DNA of 33,147 nucleotides, taken from NCBI GenBank assembly GCA_023647555.1, contig JALRLY010000231.1:1-33147 (forward strand). The letters run 5' to 3'. The notes below the pieces were generated by a model. That model was given only the letters and a program-made list of their open reading frames with translations. It was not told the origin of the DNA and did no database searches. Made by a program: the position numbers and the translations under genes. The DNA comes from Pancytospora philotis. Lineage: Eukaryota > Microsporidia. Below are positions 9,013-16,528 of the stretch, piece by piece (positions within the stretch are counted from its first letter, which is position 1; every line of letters starts with the position of its first letter).

Positions 9013-9507
9013 TCATCTGTAATAGCCACCAGCGTTGGGGTCTACGTACAGCTCATACACCGGCTTCGGCGTCTTGTATGTGTGGACATCAAACTTGAGG
9101 GGGTTGACCTTCTCAGACTTCTTCGGGAATTTCCTGCGCCTGAAGTCCTTCGGCCGTCTATAGCGCTGTATTTTGACCCGGCGTTTCGACCCATCTGCGT
9201 TGCGCGGCGGGTTGTCCACCCTTGGGCGGCGGTCCGCATTCGACGGGACATTGTAGTGGGTGTGCGTGCCGCGAACCACGTTCTTGTCATTATCGATGGT
9301 GACAGTGGGGATGATCGTAGAGCGGCGCTCGCCGGAGTAGATCAGCATGTCATCTTCGTGGCAGCGCTCTTGCGGCTCGGCGGCGCTGAGGCGGAACACC
9401 CCGTGCGCGTAGTACCTTTCGGTGGCCTCCCTCTCGCTGCGTGCCAAGCGCACGTCCTCGAGCGTGTGCACGCACCAGCAGAGAGGCAGGATGATCAGAG
9501 CGTACAT
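9013..9507 (-). CDS. Small basic secreted protein, unknown function
   Basis: A 164-residue protein with a clean signal peptide (MYALIILPLCWCV, cleavage probably near residue 13-16). The mature part is hydrophilic and ends in a strongly basic region, with clusters such as RRVKIQRYRRPKDFRRRKF and PKKSEKV near residues 108-134, followed by a tyrosine- and proline-containing tail. I see no zinc-finger or enzyme motif. Small basic secreted proteins in microsporidia include some polar-tube proteins, but I see no specific match, so no name is given. The ATG at 9507 is the first in frame; its upstream context has CCC runs but no clear AAATTT. Confidence 0.65.
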   Translation of the reverse strand: MYALIILPLCWCVHTLEDVRLARSEREATERYYAHGVFRLSAAEPQERCHEDDMLIYSGERRSTIIPTVTIDNDKNVVRGTHTHYNVPSNADRRPRVDNPPRNADGSKRRVKIQRYRRPKDFRRRKFPKKSEKVNPLKFDVHTYKTPKPVYELYVDPNAGGYYR

Positions 9508-10117
9508 GTATTACGGGCCGCGGGCTGCTAAATGCGCGCGAAACAGTCTGAAACATATCGTCTGTGTTTGGCGTAGCAGGGCTAGCAAAGCAGAAGAATA
9601 GCAGTATGCGCATTGTAATAGCAGGTGTGGAGCTGATCTAGCGTATAGCACGAGCAAGTGCCTTGTCTGTGCGTCTCATTGTCAAAAATCAGCGAATCTA
9701 TGATTTATCACTTTTAAGATAAGCACATCAGCTGTACTAATGGCAGTGGGACATGCCCTTAGGCATATTGCTGTCATATTTCTGCCACGCTTGCCGTGCA
9801 TTTTTGGCACCTCTCCATCGCGCGAAAGTTCTAGAACAAATGGTGATTAACAATTTTATTCACAGGGTCGTACTAAAGCAGCACTGTGGCTCTCAGAATG
9901 CCTATCTTATCTCGTATAAGCTATCATCATTCACATTCCTATAATCGCATAGCCTCTACAACAGACGGCACTACAACAGTCCCCCTACACTGCTTATTTT
10001 CATCGCTATGCTAAAATAGCCTCTGTCTGAGTATGTCGCTCTTAATAAAACTGAATAAATATTTACGTTGTGTTTCCCGGGCTTTGCAGTTTCAGGTTTG
10101 CAAAAATCCGCCCCTTA
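9508..10117. other. Divergent intergenic region, no supported gene
   Basis: Some 610 bases between divergently transcribed genes, so both promoters should lie here. The middle part is AT-rich. A 63-codon open frame from an ATG at 9753 has a hydrophobic start, but its codon use differs from the real genes and it lacks a start motif. No RNA gene recognised. Confidence 0.45.
10101..10117 (+). promoter_or_regulatory. A-run/CCCC start-site motif deciding the start
   Basis: AAAAATC at 10102-10108 and CCCC at 10111-10114 stand before the ATG at 10118. This supports that ATG over the in-frame GTG at 10070. Confidence 0.5.
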
Positions 10118-11764
10118 ATGAGGAGTGAGCTGGACCAGAACGTGTGCGTGCCGCCTGTGGAGGGCGACATCAAGTACTACATACAGTACTACGACAAGCT
10201 GATGGACACCATGGGCAGGAAGAGCGTGGTTGTCGAGGGGTCCTCCGACGAGTCTGCTGAGGAGCCGGCAGCCGTCCCGGCACCGGTCGGAGTGCGGACG
10301 CGGATCGAGCAGCTGAAGGAGCAGATGCTCGAGAGGAGCGGCACGAGCTACGCGAACAGGGAGCGCATGGCGGAGGTCGAGCAGCTGTGCAAGCTGAAGG
10401 AGGAGGTCGTCTTCGAGAATCCCGCTGGATCGGCAGCTGTTGCCAGCGTGCCCAAGGCTGAAAAGCCTGAGGAGCGCGCGCCGGAGCCGGTGGATAGCAG
10501 CCCCAGCATCGCGGCCAGAGAAGAGGCAAAGCCGGAGCCCCTCGAGTCGCGTGCCGATCCGTTTATTGTTTATGCGACCGGCCCTTATGAGTATAGGCCC
10601 AGCAGCGCAGTAAAAGTTGATGCTGCTGTGCCTGTAAACAGCAGCACCGTGAAAGCTGGTGCGAGCCCGATTCAGCCTGAGCATGAGTCTGAAGCGGATG
10701 ACAGCTCACTGAGTGTTGAAGATACCGTCTATCCTAGCCAGATGGCTAACCGCTCAGGCCTGAGCAACGGCCTGATCGAAGACGAGCTCGACTCGCTGTG
10801 CGATGACGACCTTGCTGAGTTCTACGTTAAAATGGACAAGAAAAAGAACGAGCTGGGGAGCAGCCGAGACGTAATGGAGGAGAGTGTGCCAGTATCAGAA
10901 GAGAAGTGTGAAGAAGCGAGTTTTACTACCAATGTTAAGGAGGACTGGGCGCCGTCTGTTACCCTCCAGCCCAAGGAATATACGCCTGAAACATTCACCG
11001 CACCCTCTGTTTCTTGCGATCCGCTTCCCACCGGTCAGAGGCTGGTCGGTGATTTCCGCTTCGCCGAGTCCCGGCCGTTCCTCTTCCGGTGCCCCACGCT
11101 TTCGTTCAACAGCTCGAAGGCCTCGAAGAATCTGCTGGTGCAGTGCATAAACAAGGACTACAGCAACAAGAGCAAAAATACTTCGCTGCACGTAATGGCG
11201 CCGGTGCTTTCTAAGCTTCACATCGAGTCAGAGACCCACGTGTTCAGAGCGCCTGGCGCGATGCTGCCTGGGCGTCCCTCTATCAGCATCTACAGCTCTG
11301 TGCTCAGTGAGGACAGCGTTCTCTACTACCTGCACGTCAGCACTGCCGATGGTGATGCGTCGCGGGTCTCCTTGCATGACATTGCCGATGGCTGGCTCAT
11401 CAGGAAGGACCTGCCGCGCCTTCTCAGGGGCGCATCGGGCGCCGCGGTGATGCTGGCCCGGATCAACGAGATGGATGACCGCGCCTACAGCGCTTTTGTG
11501 CTTTCTGATATTGTGTCGGAGGTGCACCGGCGCTCCGCCTACGTTCTGTACAACGGCCGGAAGGTGAGCATAAAATTCCTCGGCAGCACACTGAGCGTGT
11601 GCAACGGGAGCCGCGTGCTCGCCTTCGTCAAGATGCAGGGCGCTGCCGTTGCGAAGCTCAACCGGAACGGCTTTGTCGTGTCGGGGATGGCGTTCGAGTG
11701 CAGCTGCGAGAAGGAGCGCGATGCCTGGTACGATGCAGTCACCAAAGAAGCCACTAAGCCATGA
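10118..11764 (+). CDS. 548-residue Ser/Glu-rich protein with possible PH-like C-terminus
   Basis: The first 310 residues are mostly disordered and acidic, rich in S, E, P and A, with one short coiled-coil-like helix (IEQLKEQMLERS, near residue 70). The last 230 residues look folded. Residues about 470-545 have the rhythm of a PH domain: several beta strands (YVLYNGRKVSIKFLG, SRVLAFVKM) and a final helix with the conserved tryptophan, ERDAWYDAV. Such a layout (disordered front, globular middle, C-terminal PH) occurs in anillin/Bud4-type cortical proteins, but nothing ties this protein to them firmly. The in-frame GTG upstream is not favoured because the motif-bearing ATG at 10118 is available. 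An AATAAA follows the stop within about 15 bases. The coding call is firm; the function is unknown. Confidence 0.75.
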   Translation: MRSELDQNVCVPPVEGDIKYYIQYYDKLMDTMGRKSVVVEGSSDESAEEPAAVPAPVGVRTRIEQLKEQMLERSGTSYANRERMAEVEQLCKLKEEVVFENPAGSAAVASVPKAEKPEERAPEPVDSSPSIAAREEAKPEPLESRADPFIVYATGPYEYRPSSAVKVDAAVPVNSSTVKAGASPIQPEHESEADDSSLSVEDTVYPSQMANRSGLSNGLIEDELDSLCDDDLAEFYVKMDKKKNELGSSRDVMEESVPVSEEKCEEASFTTNVKEDWAPSVTLQPKEYTPETFTAPSVSCDPLPTGQRLVGDFRFAESRPFLFRCPTLSFNSSKASKNLLVQCINKDYSNKSKNTSLHVMAPVLSKLHIESETHVFRAPGAMLPGRPSISIYSSVLSEDSVLYYLHVSTADGDASRVSLHDIADGWLIRKDLPRLLRGASGAAVMLARINEMDDRAYSAFVLSDIVSEVHRRSAYVLYNGRKVSIKFLGSTLSVCNGSRVLAFVKMQGAAVAKLNRNGFVVSGMAFECSCEKERDAWYDAVTKEATKP

Positions 11765-11913
11765 GTTGGTCGCAAGAATAAAGTCTGTGCGTTATTTGTT
11801 TATGAAAGCTTCTTCTCGAGTGATAAAGTGCTGCGAAACTCTACCTAGCCGCTACGCTTTACGTACAAGATTGCATTCAAAGCGCGCAGCCACCCTGCTA
11901 TATAATAAATTTA

Positions 11914-12384
11914 TTAGTACTCATTAACACTGTTCCTGTGGGGCTTTCCAGGCCGGCGGAAATACGCGCTGGGGCTGAACTCGTCACGGAGAATCTCAGG
12001 ATTGGTCCTATAGCCCTCGTGTATTTCAAAAGGAACGGTTATGTCCGTAAAATCCTCTCTGGTCCAGTCAGTTTCCGTGTATTCGTACTGCACGCATTTA
12101 CCGTAGGCGTACTGCACACAGCGCCAGGATTTATCGGTGGGGATCTGCTCCTTCCGGCCGCGCATCGGTCCACGGACGGCGTGGAGTTGTTGCACGCCAC
12201 GTGTGCGGTGCGGCCGGGAGCTGTGCGGAGCACCCGTGTCATACTGCGAAAGCCCGCCTGTGGTAAAAAGGTTACCGTAGCCCGGCCCGTACGCGCCTAC
12301 ATGCGACAGGAGTACTAAGGCCATTAGAAGGAGGCGCTCTAAATAATGAATGCAGTAACTGCGCCGGATCGAGTGCAGCTGCAT
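11914..12384 (-). CDS. Small secreted protein, 156 residues, unknown function
   Basis: The N-terminus has a basic stretch and then a hydrophobic segment (LLLMALVLLSHVGAYG, residues about 18-33) that suits a signal peptide. The true start may instead be the second ATG, at 12324, which gives a shorter leader. The mature part is rich in Tyr, Gly, Arg and Thr, has two cysteines spaced eight apart (WRCVQYAYGKCVQYEY), and carries no motif I know. It faces the gene ending at 11764 tail to tail. Like the protein at 9013-9507 it is small, secreted and hydrophilic, but I could not align the two. Confidence 0.6.
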   Translation of the reverse strand: MQLHSIRRSYCIHYLERLLLMALVLLSHVGAYGPGYGNLFTTGGLSQYDTGAPHSSRPHRTRGVQQLHAVRGPMRGRKEQIPTDKSWRCVQYAYGKCVQYEYTETDWTREDFTDITVPFEIHEGYRTNPEILRDEFSPSAYFRRPGKPHRNSVNEY

Positions 12385-12844
12385 GCGCAGATGTGCTGTC
12401 CGGCATTAAAGTGTTTTAGATCCCCCTCGATTGGACCGAACTGCTTCGATGAAACACGGCGGGCCAGGGTCGTAACAGAGTGCAGGGGAGCAGCGTTACA
12501 CTTGAATAAATGCAGCGTAGCAGTTTGTGTGCTAGTAGAACATGGCTAGTATAAAATGCAATGCAGCACTAGGAAAAGCTGCTGCTAGCACAGATAGTTC
12601 ATATAACATTGTTCAGTTGCATTAAAATTGGTATTATCAATAACCGTGAGTGCATCATCTCCATGCGCTTCAGTATGCTCGCCTTTTGCATGCCCTTTTA
12701 GCCAATGCGCATCCAGCCATCAGCTCCCCAGCACCAAATGAGTTTTATCTGTGTGATATCAGAAAGTCCTGTGGATCAGTTCCGGCTAAACGCCTATTGG
12801 CTCATTGTGTTACAGGTGATAAATTGGGAAAACCTGGCGGTGGG
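12385..12844. other. Divergent intergenic region, no supported gene
   Basis: Some 460 bases between divergent genes. The frame of the following gene stays open upstream to a GTG at 12650, but GC-rich codon use begins only near 12,830, so this part is treated as non-coding. A second frame with an ATG at 12738 gives a plausible-looking short peptide but runs into the next gene out of frame. No tRNA seen. Confidence 0.45.
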
Positions 12845-13330
12845 ATGCACTTTCTGCTGCTGCTGCGCACAGGGCGGGCATACTACGACTTCTTCGTCAC
12901 CGAGCCGGCCGGCTTTATGGACATCAAGTACTACGCGCAACAGCGGACCGAGCACGGCGGCGTCGTGTCGCCGGGCAGGTTCGTGGACTTGGCTGACAGC
13001 GACGATGCGATTATACAGGGAGAGTGCGACGGCGATTGCCCGCTCAAGGCTACGGCCAAGCTGGACGATGCCGCTGAAAGCGCCGACGCCGTCACCACTG
13101 GCAGCACAAAAGTGGCCTACAGGGACAGGAATAACGCGGACTTCAGAAGGCGCACCTTGAACGCGGCCGTAGATAAGAAACAGCGGGATGCGTACGCCAC
13201 GTTGCAAAATCCGCTGATTGTCGCGTGGTTCCGCGGCATGAGGCTGCCAATCACGACGCGCATCAGAGCGGCAGTGGGCCGGCAGGTTAACGATGCTGAT
13301 ATAAGGCATCATTATGATGAGACTATCTAA
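12845..13330 (+). CDS. Small unrecognised protein, 161 residues
   Basis: The start is placed at the ATG at 12845 because codon use turns GC-rich there. The protein begins MHFLLLLRTG, a short hydrophobic leader that could be a weak signal peptide but is soon followed by charged residues. The rest contains an acidic Asp-rich middle (DSDDAIIQGECDGDC) and a basic C-terminal third (NNADFRRRTL, DKKQRDA). No family is recognised. An upstream exon in another frame joined by a short intron cannot be excluded, as the region before 12845 has an open frame but no convincing splice signals. Confidence 0.5.
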   Translation: MHFLLLLRTGRAYYDFFVTEPAGFMDIKYYAQQRTEHGGVVSPGRFVDLADSDDAIIQGECDGDCPLKATAKLDDAAESADAVTTGSTKVAYRDRNNADFRRRTLNAAVDKKQRDAYATLQNPLIVAWFRGMRLPITTRIRAAVGRQVNDADIRHHYDETI

Positions 13331-13520
13331 AACTTGTAAGTAAACTATGCTAATGATTAGTGCTGCAATTTCTGTCTCAATATTGGTCGCTTGGTGTCTA
13401 CTCTCTTAATTAACTGCATCATTCGGCTTGTAATCTTTACAGTCCGATGCATAACCATTCTGTTAGTAAGCTCCATTCTATATAACGTGCAAAAGACGGC
13501 ATTCCCTGCACACACGCCGC

Positions 13521-13562
13521 TTCATCGCACACGCTTCATCGCACACGCTTCATCGCACACGC
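13521..13562. repeat. Three-copy 14-bp tandem repeat in SDA1 promoter region
   Basis: TTCATCGCACACGC occurs three times without a break or mismatch at 13521-13534, 13535-13548 and 13549-13562, preceded by a partial unit. It ends about 30 bases before the SDA1 ATG, so it lies in the probable promoter or 5' leader. Confidence 0.9.
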
Positions 13563-13581
13563 CCGTCGCTATAACGTGCTG

Positions 13582-13594
13582 AAAATTTTACCCG
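13582..13594 (+). promoter_or_regulatory. AAATTT/CCC start-site motif of SDA1
   Basis: AAAATTTT at 13582-13589 then CCC at 13591-13593, directly before the ATG at 13595. Confidence 0.7.
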
Positions 13595-15190
13595 ATGGAT
13601 TTGATTCTGCTCGGCATGAAGCTGAAGGAGGACCCGCGGACGTTCCGGCCAGAGTACATGCGCGAGCTGCGCGCGCTCGAGGCGCTCCTCAGCCTTCACG
13701 AGCCGCCCGTGAGGCAGATCAAGCCGATCCTTCCGTTTTTCATAAAAAACTGCCACGTCGAGCCCGCGCAGACGGTGCGGCTGCTGCTGCTGGCCCTCGA
13801 AACGGTGAAGGACATCAAGGTGAAGAAGAGCATCCTGCGCGGGCTGGTGCTTGTCCGCCAGAAGGGCTGCATCGCGTCGCGGGATCTCTTCCGGCACGTC
13901 CTGCTCAACGGCTGCGATCTCAGCAGTTATCTGCGCAGCTGCCAGGAGTTCCTGGATGCGAGCTGCTACGATGTGCTGGTGGAGTGGTACCGGAAGGGCA
14001 CCGAGAAGCAGAAGTCCTTCTGCTACTACTTCCTGGTGTATCTCTTCGTGATAGTGACCGGCGGCGCGAGGGCGGGGGAGTCCAGCGATGATAGCGGCGA
14101 GGATTCTAGCATAGAGCTCGAGGATGTCGAGCTGGAGGATGACGAGGCGGCGGACACCAAAAAATTCCGGGCCAACGACGCCGATGCTGTCGAGCGCGAG
14201 CGCACCCCCGGCGAGCTCTCTCCCGAGGAGCAGACCGCCATGCGGCGCGCGCTCGAGGAGATCATCTGCGAGGCGTTCTTCGGCACCGACAAGATCACCA
14301 AGATCTGCCTGCTCTACTTCCTGAACCGCACCGAGATCGCCTTTGATATTTCGCTGCTCGAGCGCGGCGCCGAGTACGCCAAGCGGATGTACCGCGAGCT
14401 CGCGAACGACCACCTCGACCGGGACATCAAAATAATGAAGCTGCGGGTGTTCGTGCTGTTCAAGAAGCACTTCAAGGTGCGGAAGAGCATCACGAGCATT
14501 GTGCTCAAGATGATCGATCTCGAGAAGGAGGATCTGGGCGAGCTGCTCGACTGCCTTGTCAGCAGTGTGGAGCGGCACGAGGCCCATGCGGTCTGCAAGG
14601 TGATAAGCGAGGAGTTTGCCAGCGAGAACAAGGACGATGATGTTATATGCTACGGTTTCAACGTGATGCGGGAGGTTTACTGCCGCCTGGCAGGTGTTCT
14701 GAAGCCGAGCAACATATGCGCCAATGACGAGCTGGAAATGGAGCTTTCTGAGGAAAGCAGTGAAGTAGATTTCAATGACAATGACGATGCTATTGATAAT
14801 GACAATGCCATTGATGATGGAGAGGAAAATGATACGCCTGTAAACGAGAAGGAGTCCTTGGACCCCTTTGTCGAGGGGCTGCGCAAGCTCATCCTCGACT
14901 ACGTCTTTCCGTTCAAGGGCAACCGGACCAAGAGCATCCGCTATGCTTACAAGGCGCTCATCAAGGCTGTGATGAAGCACGAGGGCACCGACCGCGCGAC
15001 CACCTTCGTCCTTAAGGCGAAGACGAAGGAGGAGCGCGAGACGCTGCGCAAGAAGAACTCCGAGGAGCGACGCCGCGAGATCGCCAAGGAACAGCGCGAG
15101 AAGAAGCTGAAGAAAAACAGAAAGGGGCGGAAGACGAGCAAGAAGAACAAGCTGCTGCGCCCCACCAAGAAGAAAACGAAGAGATCGTGA
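13595..15190 (+). CDS. SDA1: SDA1-like 60S ribosomal subunit biogenesis protein
   Basis: A 531-residue protein matching SDA1, a nuclear factor needed for pre-60S maturation and export. The N-terminal 150 residues carry the SDA1 helical domain (KLKEDPRTFRPEYMRELRAL resembles the family's K.DP..YR.EF...... start). The block near residues 325-366 (AVCKVISEEFASENKDDD then VICYGFNVMREVYCRL) matches the conserved family sequence ending GINAIREICARCP. A domain near 425-470 (NRTKSIRYAYKALI) fits the later K.VVMAARGLI block. Two acidic linkers (about 158-190 and 379-416) and a lysine-rich tail from about 472 are typical of nucleolar proteins. It is shorter than the roughly 700-residue yeast form. An AATAAA overlaps the bases right after the stop. 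Confidence 0.85.
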   Translation: MDLILLGMKLKEDPRTFRPEYMRELRALEALLSLHEPPVRQIKPILPFFIKNCHVEPAQTVRLLLLALETVKDIKVKKSILRGLVLVRQKGCIASRDLFRHVLLNGCDLSSYLRSCQEFLDASCYDVLVEWYRKGTEKQKSFCYYFLVYLFVIVTGGARAGESSDDSGEDSSIELEDVELEDDEAADTKKFRANDADAVERERTPGELSPEEQTAMRRALEEIICEAFFGTDKITKICLLYFLNRTEIAFDISLLERGAEYAKRMYRELANDHLDRDIKIMKLRVFVLFKKHFKVRKSITSIVLKMIDLEKEDLGELLDCLVSSVERHEAHAVCKVISEEFASENKDDDVICYGFNVMREVYCRLAGVLKPSNICANDELEMELSEESSEVDFNDNDDAIDNDNAIDDGEENDTPVNEKESLDPFVEGLRKLILDYVFPFKGNRTKSIRYAYKALIKAVMKHEGTDRATTFVLKAKTKEERETLRKKNSEERRREIAKEQREKKLKKNRKGRKTSKKNKLLRPTKKKTKRS

Positions 15191-15284
15191 AAATAAAAAA
15201 ATCATGAGTGGATGCGCTGTATTGCTAGTGAAGAAATTAAATATCTTTTAGATTTACTTTATATTTTTAACACTGCCACGATCA

Positions 15285-16160
15285 TCAGCCGTAAATCTCG
15301 AGCTTGGCCATGCAGAGATTCCCAAGCACCAGCTCATCGGAGCAACCGTTGATGCAGCTCTCCTCAAGCTGTGCCAAAACGAGCGAGAATTTGCATTGCT
15401 GCAGCTCAGCACCACGCAGCTCCTCGTTCAACTGCTTGACCAGCTGCAGCGCGCTGTAGCCAGCGAGCACAAAGTCGTTCACATAGGCTGCACGGCCTGC
15501 AGCTGTGGTGCTCCAGAAGGCAGCAACCAGTGGCTCAGGAACGATGCCCACCGCCTCGTCGACCAGCTCGTCGAGGGACGATCCATGCCCCGCGAGCACC
15601 AGCGGTTTGATGCCCTGCAGAACGTTTATGCATCTGCGCAGATCACCGCCGCACTTCTGGAACAGCCGGTCGTAGAACTCCTTGGAGAACCCGAGGCCCT
15701 CGGCCGCCCCGACCCGCTCCAGCGCGCCGCGGTTGCAGCCGCGGAACTTGAACTTGAGCAGGCGGCTCTTCAGCGGCCCGATGATGCTGCTGTGGTAGTT
15801 CGTGCAGAATATGAACGTGGTGTTCGGGTAGTCCTCGAGCACCCGCCGCAGACAGGTCTGTGCGTCCTTGGTAAGGTTCTCGCACTCGTCGAGCACTATG
15901 ACCTGCTTGGCGACGGTGTTCGCGAGCTGCTTGATCGTGCCGCGGACCGTCGCGATTCCCCTGTCGTCCGAGGCGTTGAGCTGGAACGTGGGGCTGAGCA
16001 GGTTAGCGAAGGTCGTCTTGCCGGTGCCAGGCGGGCCGTACAGGAGGAGGTGCGGGTGCCCGTTCTTGGCGGCATCGGTGAGGAACCGGCGGATGTGCTC
16101 CGGGACGTCCAGATCGTCTACGATTTTCGGGCGGTATTTCTCGGTCCACAGCGTGCTCAT
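15285..16160 (-). CDS. Replication factor C small subunit (yeast Rfc2 / human RFC4 type)
   Basis: A 291-residue AAA+ clamp-loader subunit, part of the complex that opens PCNA at primer ends in the nucleus. The start MSTLWTEKYRPK is the usual RFC box. Walker A is GPPGTGKT (42-49), the NASDDRG box is at 62-68, Walker B is VIVLDECE (87-94), and sensor 1 is TNYHSS (120-125). GGDLRRCINVLQ is the sensor 2 region. The collar ends with ALQLVKQLNEEL and SDELVLGNLCMAKLEI, close to the C-terminus of human RFC4. Deviations: Walker B is DECE where the family has DEAD, and the SRC arginine-finger box reads SRL (132-134). It is about 40-60 residues shorter than usual. RFC membership is certain; the exact subunit is less so. 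Confidence 0.9.
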   Translation of the reverse strand: MSTLWTEKYRPKIVDDLDVPEHIRRFLTDAAKNGHPHLLLYGPPGTGKTTFANLLSPTFQLNASDDRGIATVRGTIKQLANTVAKQVIVLDECENLTKDAQTCLRRVLEDYPNTTFIFCTNYHSSIIGPLKSRLLKFKFRGCNRGALERVGAAEGLGFSKEFYDRLFQKCGGDLRRCINVLQGIKPLVLAGHGSSLDELVDEAVGIVPEPLVAAFWSTTAAGRAAYVNDFVLAGYSALQLVKQLNEELRGAELQQCKFSLVLAQLEESCINGCSDELVLGNLCMAKLEIYG

Positions 16161-16276
16161 GGCTGGGCGCCGAGCTGCAAAAATAATTTGTACAAGGGTG
16201 GCGCCTGCATGTGAATGGCCAGGCAGCCTTTATTCGTACAAACCAATGAAAGCAGGGTAGGTTGTTAGGCAGCATT

Positions 16277-16371
16277 GCCGATAAGCGACTATGCTGATAA
16301 GCGCCTATGCTGATAAGCGCCTATGCTGATAAGCGACTATGCTGATAAGCGACATGCTGATAAGCGGCCAT
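16277..16371. repeat. Short minisatellite, about six 16-bp units
   Basis: Units of the form GCTGATAAGCGMCTAT follow one another at 16277, 16293, 16309, 16325, 16341 and 16356. Units 2 and 3 are identical; unit 5 lacks one base and unit 6 diverges. The array lies upstream of the RFC ATG and downstream of the DED1 stop. It has no coding potential in a consistent frame. Confidence 0.9.
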
Positions 16372-16528
16372 AGGATTATTACACTCAACACAGCCGATAA
16401 ACCAAGGCATCTATCAATTTTGCAGCCCATCAAAATTCTGGATCATTCAGAGCCATCAGAAAAAGCTGAGCCGATCAAAAAAGCTGAGTCAATCAAGCAG
16501 AAGTAAAGCAATGTAGTTTATTCATGGA

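Noticed and set aside
9753..9944. 63-codon frame with a hydrophobic start
   Set aside because: Its composition is that of the AT-rich gap, with no motif; chance is sufficient.
12650..12844. N-terminal extension of the 161-residue gene from a GTG
   Set aside because: The stretch lacks the GC-rich codon use that begins near the ATG at 12845.
13521..16371. CRISPR-like array
   Set aside because: The repeats at 13521-13562 and 16277-16371 are head-to-tail minisatellites without spacers, in a eukaryotic context.
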